Source: Prevotella sp. P5-50 (lineage in GTDB: Bacteria > Bacteroidota > Bacteroidia > Bacteroidales > Bacteroidaceae). From it: DNA of 64,000 nt. Positions 45,442-54,488 of the stretch are shown one piece after another. How positions within the stretch are numbered: position 1 is the stretch's first letter; every line of letters begins with the position of its first letter. The translations under genes and the position numbers were made by a program. The stretch is from assembly GCF_002251295.1 (NCBI RefSeq), contig NZ_NPJA01000052.1, forward strand, positions 1-64,000. Reading direction: 5' to 3'. Below the pieces are notes generated by a model. That model was given only the letters and a program-made list of their open reading frames with translations. It had not been told where the DNA came from and ran no database searches.

Positions 45442-45843
45442 GGTTGCGAAATTACAAAAAAATAGTTGAATATCCTCAGAAAAGGATCATAAATGCAGAA
45501 GAAAACCGTTTTCACACTAAAATCTCATATACCTTGTTTCATTTAATAAAGGTACACATGCTTGCGTACGCGCACGCGTTATCATCAAACACCTGCTATC
45601 AAACAGCCATCAAAACAGCAAGTTGCCTGCTGTTGTAAGCAAGAGAAATCACAGGCGAATGGTCGTACCACCTACACATATAGTTAATTCAGTTTTCAAA
45701 AAAATTCGACCACTCGACCACCGATACTTGCATCATACTATCCTTCAATCTATTATAGGTGTGGTCGATTGTCATTTTGTGGGGTTTTCGACCACCATTC
45801 GACCATCATCCGATTTTGGTTTTCACTAACCAGTGATTACCAT
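45442..45843. other. Divergent gap carrying GTGGTCGA element B and a GC-alternating tract
   Basis: No supported gene. It contains an alternating purine-pyrimidine tract (GCGTACGCGCACGCG, about 45564-45579) and one GTGGTCGA element (45705-45806). The duplicated hairpin-promoter module begins just after it at 45844. Short frames here are low-complexity. Confidence 0.6.
45705..45806 (-). repeat. GTGGTCGA element, copy B (minus orientation)
   Basis: Read on the minus strand: ATGGTCGAA (45798-45806) and GTGGTCGAA (45787-45795) 11 bp apart, then inverted ATCGACCAC (45761-45769), then GTGGTCGAG and GTGGTCGAA (45713-45721, 45705-45713) 8 bp apart. Inter-site distances of 17 and 39 nt match copy A2 (18 and 40). 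The core GGTGGTCGAAAAC is shared with A2, and the outer GAATTTTTTTGAAAACTGAA is shared with A1. Confidence 0.8.
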
Positions 45844-46008
45844 CTTAAGTAGGCAGCACCTCGGGAATAAAAATAAAAACGAGTTTTTATTTTGTATTCC
45901 ATTCGGTTTGCACTACCTTTGAAAGGATTTCTTAAGTAGGCGGCATCTCAGGAATAAAAATAAAAACGAGTTTTTATTTTGTATTCCATTCGGTTTGCAC
46001 TACCTTTG
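45844..46008 (+). repeat. Tandem duplication of a hairpin-promoter module upstream of birA
   Basis: Two 78-bp copies (45844-45921 and 45931-46008, period 87 bp) differ at only a few positions. Each has a 37-nt dyad (45864-45900 and 45951-45987; GGAATA pairs with TATTCC around a CGAG loop), a -33 TTTG within the dyad, a 19-bp spacer and the -7 box TACCTTTG (45914-45921 and 46001-46008). The proximal box ends 5 nt before the birA ATG. Confidence 0.88.
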
Positions 46009-46012
46009 TACT

Positions 46013-46714
46013 ATGAAAGAAAAAATAGTGTATATCGAGGAGACAGATTCCACGAACCGATGGCTGAGAGAACATGGCAGTGATGAAGACTGTGTGGTAT
46101 GGGCAAACTATCAGACAGATGGACACGGACAAGGATCAAACCATTGGGAATCGGAACGAGGCAAAAACCTCACGTTCTCGGTATTGATGCACCCCACACA
46201 CGTACCAGCCAACCGACAGTTTCATATCTCTATGGCAGTATCACTGGCGGTGACCGACGCATTAGGACAATATATAGGCGACTTAAGCGTGAAATGGCCT
46301 AACGATATCTATTGGCGAAATGCTAAGATCTGTGGCATGCTGATAGAAAACAGACTGAAAGGCATGCAGATATGCGATAGCATTGCGGGCATAGGCATCA
46401 ACGTAAACCAACGCGAATTTCAAAGCGATGCCCCAAACCCCATATCGCTCTGGCAGATAACCGGACAGGAAACCAACCGGCAAGCACTATTGGAAGATAT
46501 TATCTGTCGCATTGAAAGCTATATGCTGCAGGATGTAAGGGAACGCTACATGCAGGCCCTATACCGCCGAAAAGGCTTTCACCCCTACTGCGATGCGCAA
46601 GGCGCTTTTATGGCACGCATAGAAGATGTGGAGGAAGACGGACACCTGGTACTGATGACCGAAGATGGGGAGCAACGCCGCTATGCTTTCAAAGAAGTAT
46701 CGTTTGTGATCTGA
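46013..46714 (+). CDS. birA: Biotin--[acetyl-CoA-carboxylase] ligase
   Basis: 233 aa. Activates biotin as biotinyl-AMP and transfers it to the carboxylase carrier lysine. The catalytic core shows EETDSTNRWL, TDGHGQGSNHWESERGKNLTFS (biotinoyl-AMP loop), and KWPNDIYWRNAKICGMLIEN. There is no N-terminal DNA-binding domain, so it is not a repressor. The ATG at 46013 lies 5 nt after a -7 box, suggesting a leaderless mRNA; an in-frame ATG at 45995 lies inside the promoter. pyrH follows after about 50 bp. Confidence 0.93.
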   Translation: MKEKIVYIEETDSTNRWLREHGSDEDCVVWANYQTDGHGQGSNHWESERGKNLTFSVLMHPTHVPANRQFHISMAVSLAVTDALGQYIGDLSVKWPNDIYWRNAKICGMLIENRLKGMQICDSIAGIGINVNQREFQSDAPNPISLWQITGQETNRQALLEDIICRIESYMLQDVRERYMQALYRRKGFHPYCDAQGAFMARIEDVEEDGHLVLMTEDGEQRRYAFKEVSFVI

Positions 46715-46765
46715 ACACCCCTACTACATGATGATAGACAATAATCAATAAAAAACAAAGATAAT

Positions 46766-47476
46766 ATGGCAAGATTTAAGAGAATCCTTCTGAAGCTCTC
46801 TGGTGAGAGTTTGATGGGCAATCAAGGTTACGGCATCGACGCAGAACGCCTCAGCGACTATGCCCGACAAATTAAGGAAGTCAGTGAGATGGGCGTACAG
46901 ATTGGTATCGTCATCGGCGGTGGCAACATCTTCCGCGGACTTAGCGGCAGTCAGAAAGGCTTCGACCGCGTGAAAGGCGACCAGATGGGCATGTGTGCCA
47001 CAGTAATCAATTCGCTGGCACTATCATCAGCTTTGGGAGCTATCGGTGTGAAGAACAAGGTGCTGACAGCCATCCGCATGGAGCCTATCGGCGAATTCTA
47101 CACCAAATGGAAAGCTATCGAGGCGATGGAAGCAGGACAGGTATGCATCTTCTCTGCAGGTACTGGCAACCCCTATTTCACTACCGATACCGGCAGTAGT
47201 CTGCGTGGCATAGAGATAGAAGCCGACGTGATGCTGAAGGGCACACGCGTGGATGGCATTTATACCGCCGACCCCGAAAAGGACCCAACCGCTACTAAGT
47301 TTGACGAAATCTCCTATAAAGAAGTATTGTCACGCGGTTTGAAGGTCATGGATCTTACCGCTATCTGCATGTGTCAGGACAACAATCTGCCTATCTATGT
47401 ATTCAACATGGACGTGGTGGGCAATCTGAAGAAAGTCATGGAAGGTGAGGAAATTGGAACCCTCGTACATCCTTAA
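46766..47476 (+). CDS. pyrH: UMP kinase
   Basis: 236 aa. Phosphorylates UMP to UDP. Amino-acid-kinase fold with RILLKLSGESLMG at the start, IGIVIGGGNIFRG, the FSAGTGNPYFTTDT loop, and DVMLKGTRVDGIYTADPEKDP. Length is typical of the bacterial hexameric enzyme. It is followed by a strong terminator and is likely co-transcribed with birA. Confidence 0.97.
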   Translation: MARFKRILLKLSGESLMGNQGYGIDAERLSDYARQIKEVSEMGVQIGIVIGGGNIFRGLSGSQKGFDRVKGDQMGMCATVINSLALSSALGAIGVKNKVLTAIRMEPIGEFYTKWKAIEAMEAGQVCIFSAGTGNPYFTTDTGSSLRGIEIEADVMLKGTRVDGIYTADPEKDPTATKFDEISYKEVLSRGLKVMDLTAICMCQDNNLPIYVFNMDVVGNLKKVMEGEEIGTLVHP

Positions 47477-47493
47477 TCCCACTTACTTATACC

Positions 47494-47536
47494 AACAAAG
47501 CGAGCCGCAACACAGAATGTTGCGGCTCGCTTTGTT
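47494..47536. terminator. Terminator after pyrH
   Basis: A perfect 19-bp stem (AACAAAGCGAGCCGCAACA and its complement) with a CAGAA loop between the convergent pyrH and DUF4834 genes. Confidence 0.93.
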
Positions 47537-47554
47537 ATTGATATACTATTTGGA

Positions 47555-47923
47555 TTATTTCTCTTCCTTGAAATCGACGTATTCTCCATCGCCATCATCA
47601 AAGATCTTCTTGTTTTCACGACCTCTGCGGTCTATGATGGTTTCACCAAATTGTGTCGTGGTATGCACCTCGACAGGATCTTCCTCTACCGTTTCATTCT
47701 CCCATCGACTATTGGTATAACCAGCCGTCTGTGCACGACGGTCATACTGTTGGCGCTGCCGTCCAGTCTCATTGCGATACTGTCTGGCATGTTCGCCTGC
47801 AGCATCACGCATCTGTCTCTGCATGCGGCGAATCATTCGCAACACCTGTCCCCCCACAAGTAGGACAAGAAACACGATAAAGAAAAAAACAAAGAGGATC
47901 ATTCCTCCTATGGCTTTAAGCAT
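47555..47923 (-). CDS. DUF4834 membrane protein
   Basis: 122 aa. One N-terminal membrane helix (about 4-26, AIGGMILFVFFFIVFLVLLVGG), then an Arg/Gln-rich juxtamembrane stretch (RMIRRMQRQMRDAAGEHARQ) and an acidic C-terminus (KIFDDGDGEYVDFKEEK). It matches the Bacteroidota family DUF4834, of unknown function. It lies 15 bp after pssA and closes the psd-pssA operon, so a link to membrane lipid synthesis is possible but not shown. Confidence 0.82.
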   Translation of the reverse strand: MLKAIGGMILFVFFFIVFLVLLVGGQVLRMIRRMQRQMRDAAGEHARQYRNETGRQRQQYDRRAQTAGYTNSRWENETVEEDPVEVHTTTQFGETIIDRRGRENKKIFDDGDGEYVDFKEEK

Positions 47924-47938
47924 GACTATAGGGTTTAC

Positions 47939-48640
47939 TTATTTCTTCTTGTTGATATTGGTAAACAATGACAATACCACATACCAGGCAATGATAACGG
48001 CAATGCCGCTGACCTGGAGCAGTAAGAGCAATGGAATGCAAGAGAGAATGAATATATACTTCACCTCGTTGCCACGCCATCCCCAATGTTTAAACTTCAA
48101 AGCGAAAAGGGGAATCTCAGCGATAAGCAGATAGCTGGTGAAGAAGATGGCAGCCACCACAACATAAATGCTGTAGGGTAATGCCTCAATAGCTTTGCCA
48201 CTACCCACAATCAAAGACCCCCAAAAGAGGGCATTTGCAGGAGTGGGCACACCGATAAACGATGTGGTCTGACGCTCATCGAGATTGAATTTAGCCAAGC
48301 GCAACGCTGAGAAGGCAGCCATCACAAAGGCGACATAAGGCAACAGGGAATATAATCCTCCCATGCCTTCAACCTGACAATACAGATAGTCGAAGAGGAT
48401 TGCAGAAGGTGCAAAACCAAAAGTGATGTCATCAGCCAACGAGTCGAGTTCCTTACCAATGGGTGAGCTAACACCAAGGAGGCGTGCACTCATACCATCG
48501 AAGAAGTCGAATACCGCACCAATAACGATAAACAGCAATGCCTTATCCCATTCGCTGTAGAATGCCATACATGTTGCGATGCACCCAGAGATGAGATTGC
48601 AACAGGTTATGGTGTTAGGAATATGTTTTTTGATGCTCAT
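47939..48640 (-). CDS. pssA: CDP-diacylglycerol--serine O-phosphatidyltransferase
   Basis: 233 aa, membrane-embedded. Makes phosphatidylserine from CDP-diacylglycerol and serine. The CDP-alcohol phosphotransferase motif is visible (FDGMSARLLGVSSPIGKELDSLADD), with all Asp and Gly positions in place. Several hydrophobic helices follow. It lies 28 bp after psd, and together they form the two-step route to phosphatidylethanolamine. Confidence 0.95.
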   Translation of the reverse strand: MSIKKHIPNTITCCNLISGCIATCMAFYSEWDKALLFIVIGAVFDFFDGMSARLLGVSSPIGKELDSLADDITFGFAPSAILFDYLYCQVEGMGGLYSLLPYVAFVMAAFSALRLAKFNLDERQTTSFIGVPTPANALFWGSLIVGSGKAIEALPYSIYVVVAAIFFTSYLLIAEIPLFALKFKHWGWRGNEVKYIFILSCIPLLLLLQVSGIAVIIAWYVVLSLFTNINKKK

Positions 48641-48668
48641 AATGTAGAATTCGTAAAATGTAACTGTA

Positions 48669-49358
48669 TTACTTCAATACCGCCAATACGGTTTGGTCGC
48701 CAGTGGTAGGCTGATCCATGCGGACACGCACCTCTGTACCTATTGGCAGATAGACATCCACACGCGATCCGAGCTTGATGAAGCCTAAGTGCTCGTCGAT
48801 GTTACATTCCTCTTCAGCCTTTGCATAGGTAACTATGCGACGGGCCATAGCACCGGCAATCTGTCTGACCAGCACATCCTCACCTTCTGGAGTGGTAATC
48901 ATGATGTCTGCATGCTCGTTTTCCTCACTGGCTTTGGGCAACCAAGCCTTGTGATAATTTCCATTGTGATGACTCACAAACTTCACCTTACCGTCAACGG
49001 GAAACCAGTTGGCATGCACATTGAGCGGACTCATAAAGATGCTGATGAGCAAACGCTTATCGTGGAAATAGACATTCTCATCCACTTCCTCAATTACAAC
49101 GATCTTTCCATCGGCAGGTGCCACGACCATCTTGTGGGTATCTCCATTGAAATAACGGATAGGACAGCGATAGAAATTGAGCGCCAGCATCCATGCCGTG
49201 CCCAAACCAAGTATGCTAATCCAAAAAGGAATCTTCGTATCGAAGGCAAACCACAATCCGATAGCCAAAACAATGATAAGTATCATGCTAATGGCCAATT
49301 CGCTTGTACCTTCACGGTGTATTCTAATTTTCTTAAGTTTCTTTAGTCTTTTTCCCAT
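48669..49358 (-). CDS. psd: Phosphatidylserine decarboxylase proenzyme
   Basis: 229 aa. Decarboxylates phosphatidylserine to phosphatidylethanolamine. It is the short form: an N-terminal membrane helix pair (about 18-60), the [12 protein letters not shown] and [16 protein letters not shown] motifs, and the self-cleavage LGS site in [16 protein letters not shown], where Ser becomes the pyruvoyl cofactor. First gene of the psd-pssA-DUF4834 operon, divergent from dnaE. Confidence 0.95.
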   Translation of the reverse strand: MGKRLKKLKKIRIHREGTSELAISMILIIVLAIGLWFAFDTKIPFWISILGLGTAWMLALNFYRCPIRYFNGDTHKMVVAPADGKIVVIEEVDENVYFHDKRLLISIFMSPLNVHANWFPVDGKVKFVSHHNGNYHKAWLPKASEENEHADIMITTPEGEDVLVRQIAGAMARRIVTYAKAEEECNIDEHLGFIKLGSRVDVYLPIGTEVRVRMDQPTTGDQTVLAVLK

Positions 49359-49389
49359 ACGTAGTGGTACGATTGTTTTATTCCATCTG

Positions 49390-49397
49390 CAAAGGTA
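49390..49397 (-). promoter_or_regulatory. -7 promoter box of the psd operon
   Basis: TACCTTTG followed by CA on the minus strand, 32 bp before the psd ATG. On the other strand dnaE has only a weaker TAACTTTA at 49462-49469. Confidence 0.65.
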
Positions 49398-49500
49398 CGC
49401 TATTTTTATCTATTTCACAAATTTTTTATTCCATTCTTTTGGAGTTCTCACCTTTTAGGCGTAACTTTACACCACATTTATCAAACAATAAACAATAGAT

Positions 49501-52500
49501 ATGCAAGATTTCATACATTTACACGTCCACACCTATTACTCTATTCTCGACGGTCAGTCGAGCATTAAGAAACTGGTGGATAAAGCCGTTGGGAACGGCA
49601 TGCGCGGCATGGCCATCACCGACCACGGCGACATGTTTGGCATCAAGGAATTCCACGATTATGTGGGCGGTGTCAACAAGGGACGTAAGAAGGAAGGTCT
49701 CGAGCCTTTCAAGCCCATATTCGGATGTGAGATGTATGTGGCTCGCCGTGGTAGCAAGGAGAATCGCCAAGGCAAGGAAGACATGGGCGGTTACCACCTC
49801 ATTGTGCTCGCTAAGAATTATAAAGGTTATAAGAATCTGATCAAACTGGTGAGCAATTCCTGGGTTGATGGATTCTATATGCGCCCTCGTACCGACCGTG
49901 CCGACTTGGAGAAATACCACGAAGGACTCATCATCTGCTCGGCATGTATTGCCGGCGAAGTGCCCAAAAAGATTCTTGACGGTGATATGGCTGGTGCACG
50001 CGAAGCTTTGGAATGGTATCACCGCGTGTTTGGCGACGACTATTATCTTGAACTGCAGCGCCATGAAGTGCGCGATCCCCACCAGCGTGCCAACCGCGAA
50101 ACCTTCCCTTTGCAGCAACAAGCCAACAAGGTATTGATAGAACTGGCACACGAATACGGCATCAAGCTCGTCTGTTCAAACGATGCCCACTTTGTGGATC
50201 AAGAGAATGCCGAGGCCCACGACCACTTGCTCTGCCTCTCTACGGGTAAGGATTTGGACGACCCTACACGTATGCTCTACTCCAAACAGGAGTGGTTTAA
50301 GACCCGCGAAGAGATGAACGAGGTGTTTGCCGACATTCCCGAAGCCCTCTCGAACACAACCGAAATACTCGATAAGGTTGAGATCTACAGTCTCGACCAC
50401 GACCCTATCATGCCTTTCTTCCCCATCCCTGAATCGTTTGGTACCGAAGAAGAATGGCGCCAGAAATACACCGAACAACAACTCTACGACGAGTTTACCA
50501 CCGACGAGAATGGTGAAAACCCTCTCTCGCCAGAGGAAGGAGAGAAGAAAATCAAGAAACTTGGCGGTTACGACAAAATATACCGTATCAAGTATGAAGC
50601 CGACTATCTGGCAAAACTCGCCTATGAGGGTGCCCGCAACCGCTATGGCGACCCTATCCCCGACGAGGTGCACGACCGTGTAAAGTTTGAACTGCACATC
50701 ATGAAGACGATGGGTTTCCCCGGCTACTTCCTCATTGTGCAAGACTTCATCAACTCTGCACGCGATGAACTCGGTGTAATGGTAGGCCCCGGACGTGGCT
50801 CTGCTGCCGGTTCTGTGGTAGCCTACTGTCTGGGAATTACAAAGATTGACCCGTTGAAATACGACCTGCTGTTTGAGCGTTTCCTCAATCCCGACCGTAT
50901 CTCACTCCCTGATATCGATACCGACTTCGACGATGACGGACGTGGTAAAGTGCTGAAATGGGTGGAAGATAAATACGGTCATGAGAACTGTGCGCATATT
51001 ATTACCTATGCGTCGATGGCAACCAAAAACTCGCTGAAGGACGTGGCTCGCGTGGAAAAGCTGCCCCTTGCCGAAGCCAATGCCCTCTGTAAAGCCATTC
51101 CCGACAAGTTGCCCGATGGCAAAAAGATGAACCTCACCAATGCCATAGCCTGCGTGCCGGAGCTGCGCGATGCCGAGGTATCGACCGATTCGAAGATGGC
51201 AAACACTATCAAATATGCGAAGATGTTGGAGGGAACGGTGCGCGGTACGGGTATCCATGCCTGCGGATTCATCATCTGTCGAGACCCCATCAGCGACTGG
51301 GTGCCGGTATCTACTGCCGACGACCCCGATTTCAAGGGTGAGAAAACCAACTGCACCCAATACGATGGTCACGTCATTGAATCGACCGGACTGATCAAGA
51401 TGGACTTCCTTGGACTGAAGACACTGTCGGAGTTGAAGGAGGCCTGTGCCATTATCAAGCAGACCCGTGGCATAGAAGTGGATCTCGATACCATCCCGAT
51501 AGACGATGCCAAGACCTACGAACTCTATCAGCAAGGACGCACCATCGGTACCTTCCAGTTTGAATCGGCAGGTATGCAGAAGTATCTTCGCGAGCTCCAC
51601 CCTACCGTTTTCGAAGACCTTATCGCCATGAACGCCCTCTACCGACCGGGGCCAATGGACTATATCCCATCGTTTATCGCGCGTAAAAACGGCAAAGAGG
51701 AAATCTCCTACGATATTCCCTGCATGGAGAAATATCTGAAAGACACCTACGGCATCACCGTTTATCAAGAGCAGGTGATGTTGTTGTCACGTCAGTTGGC
51801 AGACTTCACCCGTGGTGAGAGTGATGCGCTGCGTAAGGCGATGGGTAAGAAGAAAAAGGACATCGTTGATGCGATGAAGCCTAAATTCATCGAAGGCGGC
51901 AAGAAAAACGGACACGATCCTAAGGTATTGGAGAAGATATGGGCAGACTGGGAGAAGTTTGCATCCTATGCGTTCAACAAGTCACATGCGGCATGTTACT
52001 CATGGGTGGCATTCCAGACAGCCTATATGAAAGCCAACTACCCTGCCGAGTTTATGGCAGCCATCATGAGCCGACGTCGCGATCAGATTACAGAAATCAC
52101 CAAACTGATGGATGAATGTAAGGCCATGGGCATTGCAACACTGGGTCCCGATGTGAACGAGAGCTATCAGAAGTTTGGTGTGAACAAGAAAGGAGAGATA
52201 CGTTTCGGTCTCGCAGCCATTAAAGGCGTGGGCGACCCTGCCGCCATAGCCATCATTACCGAGCGCGAGAAAAACGGTCTTTACAAGGACATCTTCGACT
52301 TTGTGCAGCGTGTAAGCCTCAGCGCTGTCAACCGCAAGACGATAGAAAGTCTTGCGCTGAGCGGTGGCTTCGACGGTTTCCGTATTCCGCGCGAAAATTT
52401 CTTCGCAAAGAACAACAAGGGCGAATCGTTTCTCGACACCCTTGTGCGCTACGGACAGATGTATCAGGCCGAGCAGCAAGAGGCGCGCAACTCACTCTTT

Positions 52501-53226
52501 GGTGGTGAAAACGCTGTGGAGATAGCCACACCGCCCATTCCCAAAGGCGAACAGTGGAGCAACATTATGCGACTAAACAAGGAGCGCGATCTGGTGGGCA
52601 TCTATCTTTCTGCCCATCCGCTCGATGAATATAAAGTGGTAATTGACGCACTTTGCAACACCAAATGTGCCGAACTGGCAGACATCAATGCATTGGCAGA
52701 CCGCGAAACAGTGGTGCTGGGCGGTATTGTCACCAATGTGGAACAGAAGTTTACCAAGCGCGGTGACCCCTGCGGCTTTGTCACCATCGAGGATTTTGAA
52801 GGTTCAGGGCGTCTTGCACTATTCGGCGAAAGCTGGGGACAGATGCGCGGCATGTTTGAAGTGGGAGCCACGGTCTATGTGACCGGCAAGGTGGTTTCGC
52901 GCTACTCTCAGTATGGCAATAAAGATGACAACGGCCCTAAAGACCTGCGCGTCTCCTCAGTAGAATACATGCAGAGTGTCAAGGACAAAGCCATTGAGCG
53001 CATCACCATCTCTATCGACGTATCGCAACTCGACTCACAGATAGTGACCGAACTAGGCGAACTGGCTCACGAGAGTCCTGGCAAGACTCAGCTGTTCTTC
53101 CAATTTGTGGATCAGAGCAAGCGCCGCCGCATACTGTTGCGCAGCCAATCGACCGCTATTGATGTGAAACCCGCATTGCTCAACTATATAGAGCAATCGT
53201 CTGCCCTGTCGTATAAGATTAACTAA
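49501..53226 (+). CDS. dnaE: DNA polymerase III alpha subunit
   Basis: 1241 aa. Replicative polymerase. The N-terminal PHP domain begins FIHLHVHTYYSILDGQSSIKKLV with a metal-site HxH. The palm shows the GPGRGSAAGSVVAYCLGIT and LPDIDTDFDDDGRGKVL motifs carrying the catalytic aspartates. Next come the fingers and beta-binding region (YQEQVMLLSRQLADFTRGESD, KSHAACYSWVAFQTAYMKANYPAEF), an HhH segment, and a C-terminal OB fold (VVLGGIVTNVEQKFTKRG). Length is usual for DnaE1 of this phylum. Confidence 0.98.
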   Translation: MQDFIHLHVHTYYSILDGQSSIKKLVDKAVGNGMRGMAITDHGDMFGIKEFHDYVGGVNKGRKKEGLEPFKPIFGCEMYVARRGSKENRQGKEDMGGYHLIVLAKNYKGYKNLIKLVSNSWVDGFYMRPRTDRADLEKYHEGLIICSACIAGEVPKKILDGDMAGAREALEWYHRVFGDDYYLELQRHEVRDPHQRANRETFPLQQQANKVLIELAHEYGIKLVCSNDAHFVDQENAEAHDHLLCLSTGKDLDDPTRMLYSKQEWFKTREEMNEVFADIPEALSNTTEILDKVEIYSLDHDPIMPFFPIPESFGTEEEWRQKYTEQQLYDEFTTDENGENPLSPEEGEKKIKKLGGYDKIYRIKYEADYLAKLAYEGARNRYGDPIPDEVHDRVKFELHIMKTMGFPGYFLIVQDFINSARDELGVMVGPGRGSAAGSVVAYCLGITKIDPLKYDLLFERFLNPDRISLPDIDTDFDDDGRGKVLKWVEDKYGHENCAHIITYASMATKNSLKDVARVEKLPLAEANALCKAIPDKLPDGKKMNLTNAIACVPELRDAEVSTDSKMANTIKYAKMLEGTVRGTGIHACGFIICRDPISDWVPVSTADDPDFKGEKTNCTQYDGHVIESTGLIKMDFLGLKTLSELKEACAIIKQTRGIEVDLDTIPIDDAKTYELYQQGRTIGTFQFESAGMQKYLRELHPTVFEDLIAMNALYRPGPMDYIPSFIARKNGKEEISYDIPCMEKYLKDTYGITVYQEQVMLLSRQLADFTRGESDALRKAMGKKKKDIVDAMKPKFIEGGKKNGHDPKVLEKIWADWEKFASYAFNKSHAACYSWVAFQTAYMKANYPAEFMAAIMSRRRDQITEITKLMDECKAMGIATLGPDVNESYQKFGVNKKGEIRFGLAAIKGVGDPAAIAIITEREKNGLYKDIFDFVQRVSLSAVNRKTIESLALSGGFDGFRIPRENFFAKNNKGESFLDTLVRYGQMYQAEQQEARNSLFGGENAVEIATPPIPKGEQWSNIMRLNKERDLVGIYLSAHPLDEYKVVIDALCNTKCAELADINALADRETVVLGGIVTNVEQKFTKRGDPCGFVTIEDFEGSGRLALFGESWGQMRGMFEVGATVYVTGKVVSRYSQYGNKDDNGPKDLRVSSVEYMQSVKDKAIERITISIDVSQLDSQIVTELGELAHESPGKTQLFFQFVDQSKRRRILLRSQSTAIDVKPALLNYIEQSSALSYKIN

Positions 53227-53306
53227 ACGGGGAAAATGGCACGATGTTTGCCTTTTAACCCATGAGTGTATAAATACCTATAGTATTAATTAACAAACTT
53301 ACAATT

Positions 53307-53621
53307 ATGGAATTGAATGTCACAAACGAAAACTTTGCAGAGCTGAAAAACAGCGATCTGCCCCTTGTAGTAGATTTCTGGGCCACATGGTGTGGTCCCT
53401 GCCGCATGATAGCTCCTATAGTAGAAGAGTTGGCAAAAGAATATGAAGGTCGCGTCAATGTGGCTAAGTGTGATATTGAGGAGTGTGAAGATATTGCCGC
53501 CGAACTGGGCATTCGCAACATCCCCACCCTGCTGTTCATCAAAGGCGGACAGGTTGTTGACAAGTTGGTAGGTGCCCAATCCAAGACTAAGTTGCAGGAG
53601 AAGATTGAAAATCTGCTGTAG
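53307..53621 (+). CDS. trxA: Thioredoxin
   Basis: 104 aa, a single thioredoxin fold. Active site WATWCGPCRMIAP with the preceding VVDFW. The cis-Pro region (IRNIPTLLFIKGGQVVDKLVG) is normal. There is no signal peptide, so it is cytosolic and reduces protein disulfides. It lies 80 bp after dnaE and 19 bp before the acidic hypothetical gene. Confidence 0.97.
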   Translation: MELNVTNENFAELKNSDLPLVVDFWATWCGPCRMIAPIVEELAKEYEGRVNVAKCDIEECEDIAAELGIRNIPTLLFIKGGQVVDKLVGAQSKTKLQEKIENLL

Positions 53622-53640
53622 TACCAATACCCTGACAACA

Positions 53641-53961
53641 ATGACAAGCATTGAAGAAGAGCTTCTCATGGACGAAGAGAACGATGCCCGTGAGGCGGAA
53701 TATATTCTCCACACCTTGTCCAGCGAACTTCAAGACCGATACACCACCGATGATATCCGTACTATGATGGATCTCATCGTGGAGTATTACTACGACAGCG
53801 GTATGCTGGAGTGTACCGATGCGGAAGTAGAGATAGACCTTCAGGATGTGGCAGACTATGTGGCCAAGCATGCCAAGGAGTACCACGAGAAGGATTATCC
53901 GGTAGAAGACGTGTTCTTTGTGGTGCAAGCCGATTTCGACTGGCAGGAACAAAACCTGTAG
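53641..53961 (+). CDS. Acidic hypothetical protein
   Basis: 106 aa, highly acidic (start MTSIEEELLMDEENDAREAE). It is predicted largely helical with conserved-looking Tyr/Asp-rich segments (MMDLIVEYYYDSGMLECTD, ADYVAKHAKEYHEKDYP, VVQADFDWQEQNL). I do not recognise a characterised family. The ATG at 53641 is 19 bp after the trxA stop, and a strong terminator follows, so it is probably the last gene of a dnaE-trxA unit. Cytosolic. Confidence 0.8.
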   Translation: MTSIEEELLMDEENDAREAEYILHTLSSELQDRYTTDDIRTMMDLIVEYYYDSGMLECTDAEVEIDLQDVADYVAKHAKEYHEKDYPVEDVFFVVQADFDWQEQNL

Positions 53962-53995
53962 GAGCCACTCTCGGTTCTGCTACCGCCATACCAAG

Positions 53996-54039
53996 AACAG
54001 GAGGCAATCACGACCTGAAGTCGGTGATTGCCTCCTGTT
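53996..54039. terminator. Bidirectional terminator between the acidic gene and tsaE
   Basis: A 16-bp stem (AACAGGAGGCAATCAC / GTGATTGCCTCCTGTT) extended by CGAC/GTCG around a short loop. It lies between convergent genes. Confidence 0.9.
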
Positions 54040-54058
54040 ATGATATGGTTGAGACGGA

Positions 54059-54469
54059 TCAGAACGTCAGCAGACGACTACCGTCGGCTTGTTCTTCGAT
54101 GGTGACGCGGACGGTATCATCGGGCAATACGTCTTCAATGAGTTCGGGCCACTCTATCAGACAAAGTGCCCCTGAGTAGAAATACTCTTCGTATCCCATG
54201 TCATAGACCTCTTCGAGTTTCTTAATGCGATAGAAATCGAAGTGATATACAGGTTGTTGTTCGCCGTCAGTATATTCGTTGACGATGGCAAAGGTGGGCG
54301 AAGTGATGACATCGTCACACCCCAGTTCTTCACAAAGTGCTTTGACAAATGTGGTTTTTCCTGCACCCATCTTGCCATAGAAGGCAAAGACACGCGAGCT
54401 ACCGATATTCTCGATAAACTGTCGTGCGGCGCTTCGTATGGTGTCGAGACCGTTGATAGTGATTTCCAT
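54059..54469 (-). CDS. tsaE: tRNA threonylcarbamoyladenosine biosynthesis ATPase TsaE
   Basis: 136 aa. ATPase that drives the TsaBDE complex forming t6A37 in tRNA. Walker A is FYGKMGAGKTTFVKAL, followed by SPTFAIVNEYTDG and HFDFYRIKKLEEVYDMGYEEYF (the family HxDxYR motif), and LIEWPELIEDVLP. Length is typical. It lies 19 bp downstream of porX on the same strand. Confidence 0.95.
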   Translation of the reverse strand: MEITINGLDTIRSAARQFIENIGSSRVFAFYGKMGAGKTTFVKALCEELGCDDVITSPTFAIVNEYTDGEQQPVYHFDFYRIKKLEEVYDMGYEEYFYSGALCLIEWPELIEDVLPDDTVRVTIEEQADGSRLLTF

Positions 54470-54488
54470 ATCTTTATTGTTTTATCTG

